From: Pempheris klunzingeri
Taxonomy: Eukaryota > Chordata > Actinopteri > Acropomatiformes > Pempheridae
NCBI RefSeq assembly: GCF_042242105.1
Contig: NC_092014.1
Location: forward strand, 13,593,874 to 13,657,873
Direction: 5' to 3'
Length of the DNA stretch: 64,000 bases
The first letter of the stretch is position 1. The number at the start of each line of letters is the position of its first letter. The notes under the pieces are model-generated. The model saw only the letters and a program-made list of their open reading frames with translations, ran no database searches and was not told the DNA's origin. A program made the translations under genes and the position numbers. Below, piece by piece: positions 36,998 through 49,128 of this stretch.

Positions 36998-37646
36998 AGT
37001 GAGCGATGCTAACGAATAGAGAGGAGGGGACCAAATCTTCAGGCCTCCCTCGGTGCTAGAAAGCCCTTTAAAGTGAAACTGGCCTGAAGAATTTCAGGTC
37101 AGACGGAGTGCGCAAGTGACCGCCCTCAGCCCACCCCAGCTTCACCACAGAGAGATGATTCCAGTTCATTTACTCTGAGAGCTCCCCTGCCTTCAGGACA
37201 TTCATATTTGTCCACTCCAAACATCACGATTTTAATCAAATTCTATGATTTTAAGCAATATAACAAAGCAATATAACAATACAAACATTTTCTTTTCAGT
37301 TAAAATCAAGCATCAGCATTTATAATGATTATAAATTTATAACCAGGCACAGTCTCTGCACTAATTATGAACAGAAGGGCTTTGAATCAGTCTTACTATA
37401 ACGCATGACAGGATAGAAAGGTCAACTGGAGCCAAATGTTGCCACATATGTCCCCTCACACAGCAACATAGTCATTACTAATCATCTGCTTTAGCTTTAG
37501 CGCTAGCTGAAAAGGGCTTTGCCTCCTTAGGCAAACACATTCCTCAGGCTAATCAGCTAGCCTGTTCAAGGCCATAGCAGACATTGTTTCAGACAATTAC
37601 TACAGACGTTGACAGTGTCACACACTCGTGATAAAGGCTTTAGCCC

Positions 37647-37650
<4 letters not shown>

Positions 37651-37687
<37 letters not shown>

Positions 37688-38142
37688 ATGGGAGCATATG
37701 TCTGTGTGTGTATAAGGGGAAAACAGTCAGATTTAAGGCTCAACAAACAAAAGACCTGAATATTTGCATATGATTTTGTTTTCTCAACATCACACTTGTT
37801 CTTACTACACAGGCATACAAAAGAGCTAACCTTCATACACACTTTTATAATCAAACAACGGCCCTCCCTGTCGACAAACAGTTAGGAGAACGTGTGTCAG
37901 ACTCCTACAATGACAAAAACGTGCAACTGAAACAACATTTGTACCAATACAATAATTTAGTATTAACTGGAACTCACAAAAAAAATCTCTTATAAAAAGA
38001 GTTAACTGAATCAGCAATATTTTTTTACTGCATGTTTTGGCCTGCATTCACCTTAAATGAATTAAATTTAGAACCAACTCTCTGGCCTCTCTGTCTCTTT
38101 CACACACACACACACACATACACACACACACACACACACACA
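37651..38142. repeat. (TG)n and (CA)n microsatellites
   Basis: (TG)n at 37651-37684 and (CA)n at about 38101-38142, with a further short CA run near 38267-38281, in non-coding DNA. Confidence 0.9.
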
Positions 38143-39137
38143 ATAAACAGCTCACCCACCCAGGGTAAAAGTCCACATATTATATGATGAAGAACCCGGA
38201 AGCCTATGGTTATTACCTCTGCGCCTCTCCGTTTAGTCACTGAAGCATTTTTATCCCCCACCCTTAACACACACACACACATGCATACACACATACAGTG
38301 ACATGCCACTCCACTGGTTTCACTGGTTTCATTGTAAGGACATCTTAATCTCCCTGATTGGTTCAAGTGTCTTTGTTGTCTGTTCATTATCACTTTGACT
38401 CTGACGAAGCGGCAAAACAGGAAATCTTAAAAACTGCCATTCTAAGAAGAAGATAGATGACCTTAACATTTCTTAGTCTGCACTGCATCATAAACAATTC
38501 CAAGTTTTTGCTCACAAGCTGGAAAATCAGATTTTTCACAATGTTGAGGGGTCAATAATGACTCATAGCAGTGACAAAACAAAACAACAAGAGGTGAAGA
38601 CAAGGTTTTAAAGAGCGTATAAATAAAGGCACAAAGACAGAGAGAAACACACTTGAGAGTCAATATTAACACTGTACCTGTTTCCCAAACTGAGGAGCGC
38701 AGATATCAAAGAGCAGGCCAAGAAGGTGCTGCCGGCGTGTTTCGGTGTTGGGAGTCACTTTGTACTATCACACTACTCAGAAACTCACTCTATTCACTGT
38801 CCTCTGATGCTGACAGGCAGCGGCAGTCAGAGAGTCTCCTTGGCTGCCTGTGTCTGGGTGCTTTAGTGTGGAGGTAGGCAAAGGTGGTTTAGTGTTTACT
38901 CTTTCTAAATGGCCAGAAGAGAGAGGTGGGGCCATTCAGTACAGGTAACCCCCCACCTTTTCTCTTCTCCTTCAATCTCTCTCTCTCTCTCTCTCAGCTG
39001 ATAAGGAATAAGACAAAAGGGCAGGGATAAAATGGCAGAAGGTTTGACGAAAGGTGATGATTAACAATAAGAGAAAAGTAATGAGTGTGCAGATGCATTT
39101 ACAAATACACTCTATACATGTGCTAACTTCTCAGTAT

Positions 39138-39425
39138 TAAAGGTCCCATATTATGCAAAATGTACCTTTTAATGTCTTATCCACATAAATATGTGTCTAC
39201 AGACTGCCAAACTGTGAGAAAAGACCATCCTCTCCCCTTTTGTCCTGCTCCATCTTTCAGTAAACTTGTATGAAAACGTCCTGTCCAGATTTGGCTCCCT
39301 TTGTGATGTTATAAGGGGATCTGTTGGCCACGTGACCTTTAGCAGGACATGTTACAGCCATGTTGATCTCTCATCTCTCTGTCGTAATCTCTCTAATAAA
39401 GACATAAAAATGGTGCTTTGAGCTG
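39138..39425. repeat. AAAGGTCCCATATTATGC-type interspersed repeat
   Basis: Begins TTAAAGGTCCCATATTATGC and continues with TTTGTGATGTTATAAGGGGA-like sequence, matching the layout of a common percomorph DNA repeat starting AAAGGTCCCATATT. The 3' limit is uncertain. Confidence 0.6.
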
Positions 39426-39429
39426 AATT

Positions 39430-39775
39430 CCAACATCAGTAATCTAACACATTCAAGATGTTGGTGCGAACATGCTGATGTCCAGCAAGGAATGTTTATC
39501 ATGCTTACATTTTAGTTTAACATGTTAGCATGCTAGCACATGCTAATTAGCACTAAAATCAAATTATATCTGATATCGATGGGAACATCATTACTTTTGC
39601 AGGTATTTGGTCACCCAAGGGGTTGACAGATTTTTGATTTGATGTTGACACACTGTTGAAAAGTTGGAGGATCACCATCACCGAGACTTCAAGATGTTTC
39701 TACTAAATTTCATGGTAATCCATCCAGTAGCTGTTGAGATATTTCAGTCTGGTGGTTACACTGACCAACATTTGC
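39430..39775. repeat. TTAGCATGCTAGC-type interspersed repeat
   Basis: Contains ACATGTTAGCATGCTAGCAC, GCAGGTATTTGGTCA, TTTCATGGTAATCCATCCAG and GTTGAGATATTTCAGTCTGG in the order known from a very abundant fish repeat. It accounts for the first part of the 169-aa frame at 39664-40173, which is therefore not a gene. Confidence 0.7.
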
Positions 39776-40158
39776 TTATCTTGAACCCCAAATGGCATTT
39801 CATCCCAGATCAAATCATGACGATATCAGACCACCACTCAGCCTTGCTACCAATTTTTCCCAGCAGCCACTTGCAGTATTGCAACAAAAAATTCTACCTA
39901 AGGCCGAAAACTCATTTTCTCCACCGTAAAAGAGATGTCTGTCAAACTGCTATAAAGACACCTCCAGCTATAAACATGGTCAATTATTGCTCTCTGTGTT
40001 GTATATTTTTAAATCTTTGTAAAACTTTTCCAAAGTCACCAGTCATTCATTCACCGCAATGTGTTTTTGGTATATGCACCAGGCGAGCAATTCTCATTGG
40101 ACTAAATAGGCACAATCTTTGCTTTCAGTGTCCAGTTCTTATGACACATCCATGGATC

Positions 40159-40315
40159 CAGGGCCGGCTCTAGGCATAGGCCATATAGGCGGTCGCCTAG
40201 AGCGCCAGCTGCTGGAGGGGCGCTGCCAGTAATAATTTGCATCCCCGAGTGGCGCCCCCCATCCGTCCGCCGCTGTTGAGACGTGCGGGCACCATTATGG
40301 CTAGAGCCGGCTCTG
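40159..40315. mobile_element. hAT-type MITE with 8-bp target duplication
   Basis: A 157-bp element with terminal inverted repeats CAGGGCCGGCTCTAGGCATA (left) and CAGAGCCGGCTCTAGCCATA (right, reverse-complemented). It is flanked by the exact 8-bp duplication CATGGATC (40151-40158 and 40316-40323). An 8-bp duplication and CAG termini are hallmarks of the hAT superfamily. No transposase is present. The identical duplications suggest a recent insertion. Confidence 0.93.
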
Positions 40316-41413
40316 CATGGATCAAATCACAGTGAAGCTAATCATGAAAAAAGTTAACAAAAGGTTTGAGTTCATCAGAGTTAGCAACATGATCTGTCAC
40401 TTCAGCTGTCTGCATTTACCTACTTGGACCACTTTCAGTCAGAGAATGACCATGTTTCATCAAAAGCAATATTAACTTTTATGTACAATTTCAGGCATAT
40501 AAGAAAAAAAGAACTTGTAATAAAAATAACTCAAACAATGCCAAGAAAGAAGAAGGGATTACTGTAAAACCTGAGTCTTTTTAGGAAAAACCTGCTGAAG
40601 TTTTTCTGTGGTCTCTTTGGATCTCTCAGCTGGTTTAAAAGCCACACTGTCCTGGTAATTGTAGTATTTGGCTATCAACATGATAACCAAAGTTTTTCTT
40701 TTATTTAAATCTCATATTCAAACAGGCTCCAGAATTCCATTACACATTTCTGGTTTCGCCACAGCGTGCAAATGAACTTCTTGGGACCAAACCAGGTGTC
40801 TCACCTGACAAGCGCCAAAGGGGCTTAATTTTTTATGTATGAATTGAAAGTCACTTTGCCGGCGGCACACTGATAAACACATTGGAGATATTAAGAGAAT
40901 GCAAACTGGACTAAAACTGTCACATTCCCGTCAGATTTGACAGAAACACAGACAGGGTCAGAGAGGATACAAAGGAGACCACGGTAAATGTGTGGAAGTG
41001 TACATAACCTTAAACAACCCTTAAAGAGAACGGGGCCTATACTCTTATCAGACGGGGTGCCGTTCAGCTCAAACACAAGTGTGTATTTGTGTGTGTGTTT
41101 GTATGTGTGCTATTGCCATTGTACAAGTGACACATTAACCAATGACTCTGTTAATGAAGGACATGTAATCACTGATTTTTACCTTTCAGGCCACACACAC
41201 ACACACACACAGAGTATATGTAGATAGGCAGTTCAAAGTTTACAGATGGAGAAATCTATTCTCTCTCCAACAGGGTGTAATAAGGTTGGAGTGAAGGCCG
41301 AAAGCAGCCATAAACCTATTTTAAAGGAGGCGCAGAGCATGACTCAGAGACTAAGATGACTTTATTACCAGCACACTGTATCTCACAAACACAATCTCTC
41401 ACGCACCAATATA

Positions 41414-41500
41414 TCAAGTGAAGACAAGTTTATTTGTATAGGCCAATATCACATACAATGTCTCTCTAGGTTCTCGACCCAGTTCAAAAAAACCATAGGA
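41414..41500. repeat. Short fragment of a teleost SINE-like repeat
   Basis: AAGTTTATTTGTATAGGCCA followed by ATATCACATACAATGTCTC and GGTTCTCGACCCAG resembles the common fish repeat beginning TTTATTTGTATAGCCCAATA. Only a partial, diverged copy is visible. Confidence 0.5.
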
Positions 41501-42100
41501 CCAAGGACATAAAAATGAAAAACACTTGGTTTGTAATGCACTATAATATCATTGTAAGCAGCTATGAGGAGATTTTAAAAATCTACTTCTCCTATGAAGA
41601 CTTATTTTGTCTTTCATAATGTCATTTATTTATACGCCAGCCTAAGCAGATAGACGCCCAAAGGAGGAGTTACTGTTATTGACAAAAACATCATTAAATA
41701 CTTAAAATCAATGCAAAAATGCTAGATGGAGAATTAATAATTAATTAAAAGCACAATCCAACAATGGGATAATAATAATAACAGCAATACCTCTGTGGTA
41801 ATGTCACAAGCCGTTCACTGAAAATAGCAGAACGCGATGTGGATGGCCGTCAGCTCAGAGTTCATAGAGACAGAGAGCGAGAGAGACATGCGGGAACTGG
41901 CCTGACAGGTCTGATATGAAGCCGTACACAAACAGCTTTACAACGGTCACTGAGACATATGGGGGGAAGTTAAAGTCTGCTGTCTCATTATAAACTAACC
42001 TGAGAGGAAGAGTTCACAGGTGAGTCAAACTCAGTAAAATAATTAATAACATAATAAATAAATTAAGCATGTTTTATTTGTTATATTATATTATATTATA

Positions 42101-42336
42101 CACTGTTGCTCATAAAGTTGGAATAATTGTTCAATACCCCCAATTTTGTTAAAGCCTGAATCCACAGTTTGCAAAGGTTAATTGTGGTTTAAGTTTCACT
42201 GTGATATGCTTGGAAGAGTTTGATCAATAAAGTTGAGAAGATATACACTTTATTTATCAAGAATAAATCACATTGTCACAATCATTTCATGAGAAGAGGT
42301 AAAAAACATTTTATTCCAACTTTATGGGCAACAGTG
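42101..42336. mobile_element. Tc1-type MITE inside an ATATT microsatellite
   Basis: Ends are CACTGTTGCTCATAAAGTTG at the left and CACTGTTGCCCATAAAGTTG at the right (reverse-complemented), 25-26 bp inverted repeats with one mismatch. TA dinucleotides flank both ends (42099-42100 and 42337-42338). The 236-bp element carries no transposase. TTATATTATATTA-type repeats lie on both sides, so it inserted into a pre-existing AT repeat. Confidence 0.85.
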
Positions 42337-42532
42337 TATTATATTATATTATATTATATACACTGTTCAAAATTTACCATTATCTAATATATTCTATTCG
42401 TCATCTTTAAAGACGGAACACATATATTTTTTCACACATAATTATGGGTTTATGTGAGGAAAATAGAAAAACTAGCCAAAATAGTGCTATAAAATGTTGA
42501 TCCTTCAAAGGCTCTGGCATACACACACATAT

Positions 42533-42575
<43 letters not shown>
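42533..42575. repeat. (CA)n microsatellite
   Basis: Pure CA run of about 43 bp in non-coding DNA. Confidence 0.93.
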
Positions 42576-42576
<1 letters not shown>

Positions 42577-42936
42577 GCACATAAACACACACATTTACAT
42601 GCTATATTGTGTCAGTTTCCACTGTTGTTACTGTTTAGTGGTACCGTGTTATATCGTTCGTCTTTACTGATTTTTAATGGAAACATAAACATTTCAGAAA
42701 TCTGAATGTACTGAGTGTGTGTGACCCCCACAGGGCATGTGAGACAGCTGAAGAACAATCTGTTTGTTTGTCAAGAAAAAAATCACCCAGCAAACAGCAG
42801 AAAAACATTTTCATCCCAGTCAGAAACACTTCACATAGGAGCATTTGTGTTTTCTTTGTCTCTGTCTGTCTCCACCAACCTTTTAATATCCCCATTTACT
42901 CCTGTATCTTGGTCTTGGTCTATCTATATACAGTAA

Positions 42937-45110
42937 ATTAACAAACTGAAATACTAATACTGTTAATACTTTCATTTTCTTTTTGTTAATGCTGCAAAGC
43001 TAGTAGCAAGAGGAAAATACTATAAATTATACTACATGAAATTTCAGAAACAATATCAACATTTTGAAAAAAATTGTCTTTTAATGCAAGTAATTGCAGG
43101 TTGTTGTTGCTCAAGGTTTTTGTCTTACAAGGTTTATAATGTTGCCAATTAAACTATAATACAAGCTGAAATAAAAAAACAGACGACCTCATTCATTTCC
43201 CCAAAATAAAAAAAGTTAAACTAAACAATAAAACTAGATTGGTTGGAATTTAAATCTATAAAAGTAAAAATGTTACATAAAAATGAAATAAGACTAAACT
43301 CAACTATTAATGCACTGCTCCACTCTGCCTGACACAACATACAGCATGTTTTGACTGACATCAAACAACCACTTGATGTATTTTATGTATTTTAGGGTCA
43401 GTATCATTTCCTGTGTCATTCAAACAACGCAAACATTCAAAGTTGAAGTGTAAAGACTCAAAAACTGATCTAAACAGTTTCTCCTAGTCAACCTCAGCTG
43501 ACCCAACAGAGGGAGCAAACACCCACAGGGTGTCTCACGCACACACTTAAATGTACCTGAATACACACAATTCACAGGTCACAGAGCAAGTGTGTGTGTG
43601 TGCGTGTGCGAAGGTACAGACGAATTTAAAAGTGTCGTCCTGCTCAGACAGTAAGACTACACTTGTGCCACGAGGGAAAAGTTGAGCTCTGTTCTGTTGT
43701 AACACTTCCTCATTCAAAGGGTCACCTCATGTCCTGTAACCACAGTCAGCCAATCCCAGCGTCCCACTTATGATTAACAAAAATGACTAAGCACAAAAAG
43801 AGAGCCTATCTGCCTTCCCACACACACACACACACACACACAGGATCTGACATTAAAGTCGCACATTTTTTCTTCTTCCATCCTGATGAAAGAAGTTTCC
43901 CCTTTTGCCTAGAATTTGGTCAGCTGACACTCCAGTCATGTGGCCTGTCACCAGCCAATGACAGAGCAGGGGCATTGTGTGTTTAGGTGCTACAATCACT
44001 GCCAAGGTCAAGGAGAGGAGGATGGCGAGAGAGAGAGAGAGAGAGAGAGAGAAAACTAATCCACACTAGAAGGAGAAACAGAGTCACTCTTGTGACTTCT
44101 AACCACAATGAAGATGCTTATTATCTGACCAGTAACCATTGTAACATCAACATGGGTGACTGTTCTCGCTCCCAACACTGGGAAATAACACTAACTATCA
44201 TGTGATAACATGTCATGTCGTTACAATAATAGAATAGAATAGAAGTGTGCACAGATCTGAGATGAGATATGTAAAGGAAAAGTCCAGAGTTTCCAGATTC
44301 GGGTCTTGTTTTGGTATTAGTAGACATTAACTTGTGGGAGTCTGTGTTTAGGGTAAGTGTCAGTGTTAGGGGGTTTGGTTTTTGTTCAAACAAACTAAAT
44401 AGTCCAGAAAGTCTGACAGCTTTCAGAAAAATCCACTGTTAATTTCACACTTCAGCCACAATATGTAAATCACTTATTTGGTAAGTGAAAACAAAGGTGA
44501 ACACTGAAGTTATGTATTGAAGTGTCCATTCACATTCAACTTCAAACCGCAGTAGATTTTAACTACTGTACTTACCTGAAGACATGAACACATGCAGTTT
44601 TACAAAGCAATGAGGTTTTGAAATGGTCATTTCAGGTGTGTTCAGCTTTGTTTTGCTTCTGAATGATCTGGTGAATTATTTGGTCTATCTGCCTACATAG
44701 GAGAATGTCAGATATGAACGTCTCTCTCAAGCTCCCGTTTGCATCCATTCAGAGCATCTATGAACACTTTTGTCTTGGTAGAGACGTGGTAGGACGAACA
44801 CATTTCTAACAAACTCGTTCATTTTGAGCACACCCAGGCCTTAATCCACATTGTGCCACAACCTACAACAAGCCTAAATGCTCATATTATGTCCTTCCAC
44901 TCTTACACAAAGTAATTACATGCAATGACGGTTATCTTATAAATGACTGTTGCCTAATAAAAGATTCTGACTAAATGGCAGAATGATAACTCAGAAGTAC
45001 TAATTTAGGATTGGACTGTCAACTTCTTCATCAACGCCCATATACGTATGTACAGACATTTTATTATTTTATCTATTTCTCTTTTTCTGGAAGCATGAAT
45101 TGTTTTGTGG
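42937..45110. other. Non-coding spacer with little structure
   Basis: About 2.2 kb with no protein-like frame. It contains a CA tract near 43819-43842 and a (GA)n run near 44029-44052, but no complete mobile element was recognised. Confidence 0.5.
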
Positions 45111-45112
45111 CA

Positions 45113-45139
45113 CACACGCACACACACACACACGCACAA

Positions 45140-45172
<33 letters not shown>

Positions 45173-45508
45173 CAGATCAGAAAAGTGAGAAGGGAAAGTA
45201 AAACAGGCAGATAAGAGCTGAATGAAATTCTACATCAGCCAAATCCAGCTAACGCCCCTCTAAATACAGATCTGTAATCACACAATAGCTAAACTGCTAA
45301 ACAGTTTCACTCACACCGAACAAAACACGGGTTTTATGACGAGAGAAAGAAAAACATCCTGAGAAACTAAAACGCTGTGTAATCAACCTGTTCACCTGTC
45401 TGTGCACCGAATGACGGAAGGGAGGAGAAGGGACTGTGAGAACAAGAGAGAGTGGAGATGTGTGAAGGATGAGAGAAAGGGGGATGATTCTGATTGTCCA
45501 CACATGCA

Positions 45509-45569
<61 letters not shown>

Positions 45570-45848
45570 CCTGAGTGTGGCTACTTTGTGTCAGTTTTGT
45601 GAATGGGTTCACAGAGTCAGTCTCGGCCCATGGAACATTCCATTCTGGTGGGGCGGGTGTGTGTGTGTGTGTGTGCATGTGTGTGTGTGTGTGTGTTCAC
45701 GTGTGTGAGGTTGTTGGATCTTATCATGAGATGCAGTGTAGTACCAGTGAGTTTCTTTCCACCAAGCCTTCTCACTACCACACACAAACACACACAACCC
45801 TCAACAACACTTACATTTGCTTAACTTCCCTGCCAGATCACCCACAAA

Positions 45849-45899
<51 letters not shown>
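45113..45899. repeat. Dense cluster of long CA/GT microsatellites
   Basis: Five long runs lie within 0.8 kb: CA at about 45115-45175, GT at 45511-45568, GT at about 45656-45695 and CA at 45850-45898, with shorter pieces between. Opposite-strand CA and GT runs a few hundred bp apart can pair as long inverted repeats. The many frames here are poly-(Cys-Val) or poly-(Thr-His) artefacts. Confidence 0.9.
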
Positions 45900-45900
<1 letters not shown>

Positions 45901-46064
45901 TGCCTCTTGGCCTGCTGTCCAGACAACTAGCCCATTGTGTGTAGCGACAGGTATGCAGAGAAGAGCCTGTTAGAGAAAAAAAACAGGCAATTGGATGCTC
46001 TGAGCTAAAGGATAGGGTCACATTTTTTCAAGGCTAATTTAAAACAATACCTGCATACCCATAT

Positions 46065-46253
46065 AGTGGATAATTGCACATGCCATTGGCCTGGGGAACC
46101 CGGGTTCGACTCCCTCCCAGTCCCGGCTACCAAAAATGGGCGAGGGTTGCGTCAGGAAGGGCATCCGGTGTAAAAAACTAACGCCAAAATCTACAAGCGG
46201 TTCATCCGCTGTGGCGACCCCGGAAGGGAGCAGCCAGAAAAAGGACAACAACA
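46065..46253 (+). mobile_element. tRNA-derived SINE with 16-bp target duplication
   Basis: The 5' part carries a B-box-like GGGTTCGACTCCC. The body has GGGTTGCGTCAGGAAGGGCA and TCCGCTGTGGCGACCCCG, a tail shared by many fish retroposons, and the 3' end is a short ACAACAACAAC repeat. The flanks are a 16-bp direct repeat with one mismatch: ACCTGCATACCCATAT (46049-46064) and ACCTGCGTACCCATAT (46254-46269). Together these show a LINE-mobilised retroposon of about 189 bp in plus orientation. Confidence 0.9.
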
Positions 46254-46637
46254 ACCTGCGTACCCATATGTACATTAAAACAGTTTTTAGTGACCGTTAT
46301 TGCTTTTCTCCCCTTAAAGTAATTTCTCATCCATGTTCTGTTTAAAAATGCAAACACTGTGGATTTTGTCCCCCATCACTTACATTGGGATTACATTCAA
46401 GGCCCGTGTAGACATGAGGAGCAGTTACAGCAATCAGTAATGCTTTTAATGAGCATATGGGCAGGTAAGTATTGTTTAAAGACCGACTTGAAAAAGTGCA
46501 AACTCCATTTAGCTGAAGAAGGCAAGAGGAGGAGGAAGAAACTAGCAGTGAACTGAAGCATAATAACAGCATTAGCGTACGAGCAGGTTGAAGGACAGAG
46601 GAGGGACGGAGGGAGGCGGGCAGCATAGGAGGAGAGG

Positions 46638-46780
46638 ATGGAGGGTTCAGCAGTGTCACCACACAGGAGGGGGGTGGAGGGGTTGCGCTGGGGTCAAAGG
46701 TTGAACGGGGGAAAGTGGGGGTGGAGAGGAGGAGGAGGGAGGAGGAGGAGGAGGAGGAGGAGGAGGAGGAGGAGGAGTGT
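46638..46780 (+). repeat. G-rich tract ending in (GGA)n
   Basis: The plus strand has successive runs of four to six G (for example GGAGGGGGGTGG, GGGGGAAAGTGGGGGTGG), followed by about 50 bp of GGA/GAG trinucleotides up to 46777. Quadruplex formation is plausible. The arginine- or glycine-rich frames in it are repeat translations. Confidence 0.85.
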
Positions 46781-48153
46781 TGATCCAGCCTTCACAGTGA
46801 GTGGATGTCACCTGTTTACACACTCAACAGCGTGCATCGTTCCTGCCACGTTCTCAAAGGAGAGACAGCTGCACAATGTCTCATCTCATCGGCTCACTCG
46901 TTAGTACAAAAATCACAGAAAACCTGGAAAACACGCGCTTGCATTTACCAAACGAGGACCTCTTGTGGTCTTATGCCGAATAATGACTGTTGTCTCTCAG
47001 GAGCAAAGGTTTGTTTGCAAAAAGCTGTGTGACGTTGCTTTTACCGATGCAAAATCTGTCAGGGTTGGTGGTTTAGCCAACGAATGACTTTGACACGAGA
47101 GATTGTATAATTTTAGACTTTGACAGTGGGGACTGTTGTTCGCGTCCCATTTCCTATCAGCAGCCAGTGTTGCATCTTTTTAACCATGGTCACGATCATT
47201 CTCTATCCGTAACAGCAAGTCATTGCTGGGCCTATGTTGCAGGCAACATAAAGGTGGCAGGTCGGACAACAATAATATGAATACTTAACTACATATGGAT
47301 CATTTTTAACAGTTGTGAAGGACTTGATAACAAATTAAGAGCTGAGACTGTCCTCCGTGGAAAAACTGGCGCATCGGTCATGTTAGCAAATGACAAAAAA
47401 ACACACATATTCAAGTGACAAAGCCCTCTAGTGGCCGTAGCAAATATGAAATCTTGTCTGCTGAGAGAAAAGGAGGAAATAATGTGATGTTGTAATAGAG
47501 CCACAAAGCCTGCAGAGGAAAGCAGTCAGGGTGGTTGGGCAGGTGATGGAAAGACTGGTTCCATCAACATTAACAAAGTAGAAATTTTAACCCAAACCAT
47601 TACGTTTCTCTAAATGTAACCAAGCCACTTTGTGCCAAAACCTAACCAAACCATAAACTTCTAGAGCATAACTTGGATCTATTTCCAAATAAATCAATTA
47701 CAGAGGGTGCTGACAGATAATGCTGATACGGGTGTCACATCAAAAACCGCTTATATGAGTCATTAAGTCAGCATGTCAAAATTAAAGAATTTGTTGATAC
47801 AGAGTTTTCATAATCATTCAACCAAACCTGCCACGTCAGGAGTGAAAGGCAGGCTGACGGTTGTTACTTGACTTCATGAATAGGAGGTTTTTCCTCATTA
47901 TCTTTTCTTGTGCAATACACTGATACAATTTCCTGCCATCTTACAGCTCATCTCTGTGCCTTATGTGTTTTTATCTGTGCTGTGCCTGTGGAAGAGCACC
48001 AACCCTAAAATGCCTTACAATCCAGACTATCTGCTGGTCCTCTTTGTGCTTTCTTTTCAGAACAAATTGAACATATTAAAACTATTTTTTACATCTCTAC
48101 ATTGAATGGGTCCCCTCTTTTTTTCTACCTGTGTGCGCTGCCCTAATTTTTAC

Positions 48154-48240
48154 CTGCTTTAACGTCGCCCTCGCTTCGCAGCCGTTCAGTATTTGGGCCG
48201 ATCAGAGGGGAGCTAAAGAGGGAGGCGGAGGAGGAGGGGA
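48154..48240 (-). promoter_or_regulatory. Possible non-coding first exon or promoter, minus strand
   Basis: A local CpG-containing stretch (ACGGCTGCGAAGCGAGGGCG on the minus strand) is followed by a good donor, AAAGCAG/GTAAAAATT, at 48154. It stands out in otherwise CpG-poor DNA and has the right orientation to be an upstream leader exon of rbm47, 19 kb from the coding exon. The 5' limit is a guess. Confidence 0.25.
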
Positions 48241-49096
48241 GATAGAGAGGAAGAATGTGGCCATTGTGCTTTCCAGGTATGTGTGTTTGTGACAAACAGA
48301 AAGAGAGAGGGAGAGAGGCGAGAGAGGGTGATCAGATCTTGTTACAGGTGTTTCATAAACAACACAATAGTGCTAACAGGTCCCTCTCTCTCTGTTTCTC
48401 TCTCTCTCTCTCTCTCTCTAGCGGCAGCATTAGTCTCTTTACTCTGCAGCTTTAGATTTCTGCCTCACTTTTGGCTTATGGCGTTGACACACTAGACTGA
48501 GCCCGAGCTTCCCCATCGTGCGCATGAGATGATCATGTGACAGTCATGTGACACGAGCGTATACTACCTGTGTATATAATTGATGCTGTTGAAGCTGTTT
48601 CTCTTCCTTATGCTTGAGGTTTGCTGAATAATACTTTTCCCCTTCAGCTTCCTGCTTTTAGAAATCAGTTTAATCTTCATTGGGTTCAAAAACAAAAGTG
48701 ATCTTTTCTTTTTCTTCATGTTGCCTTCAGTTTCTCTGCTGTTGTCTGTCTTCCTGAAACTAGAGCGGGCCCAAACACAATACCACTAAGGTCACGCTAG
48801 AAAAAAAGTCTATGAATAAATTCCTGTCTTGGATAACTGTTTGTCACTTTTTGTTTGTGAAATGCAATACAGTGGTTTGAAAGATAAGTATCATTCTGAA
48901 AAAAGGTTTACCTCTTGAACCCTATTACACAATCAGATGAACGTACAGCCACTGTCTGACAGAAAGAGACAGACAGGACCATTTGAATAATACTTCTCAT
49001 TTACAACCTAGTCTATTTTAGGTTTTGCTTTTGCATGCATGAGGCAGTTTGAAGAAACCATGTATCATCACTTCATCAGGTCTGACCAGCACTTCA

Positions 49097-49128
<32 letters not shown>

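Larger units (their letters stand above)
29120..39137. other. Non-coding region upstream of rbm47, first part
   Basis: No frame in these 10 kb resembles a protein. The region should be intronic to the rbm47 transcript plus its promoter(s). It holds many CA/GT tracts, a purine-rich block at about 36850-36960 and a perfect hairpin at 31148-31181. A possible small leader exon on the minus strand (30378-30334) has TTTTCAG before it and GTGTGT after it. Another possible leader exon ends at about 38685 with CAG/GTACAG. Confidence 0.5.

Noticed and set aside
39664-40173. 169-aa open frame on the plus strand
   Set aside because: The first part is a translated common interspersed repeat (the VIHPVAVEIFQSGG region) and the end runs into the hAT MITE; there is no splice context or family resemblance.
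45367-45973. Several Cys/Val- or Thr/His-rich frames
   Set aside because: They are translations of (CA)n/(GT)n tracts.
46065-46253. Possible tRNA gene because of the B-box-like GGGTTCGACTCCC
   Set aside because: No clover-leaf or acceptor stem can be formed, and the retroposon tail with target duplications identifies a SINE.
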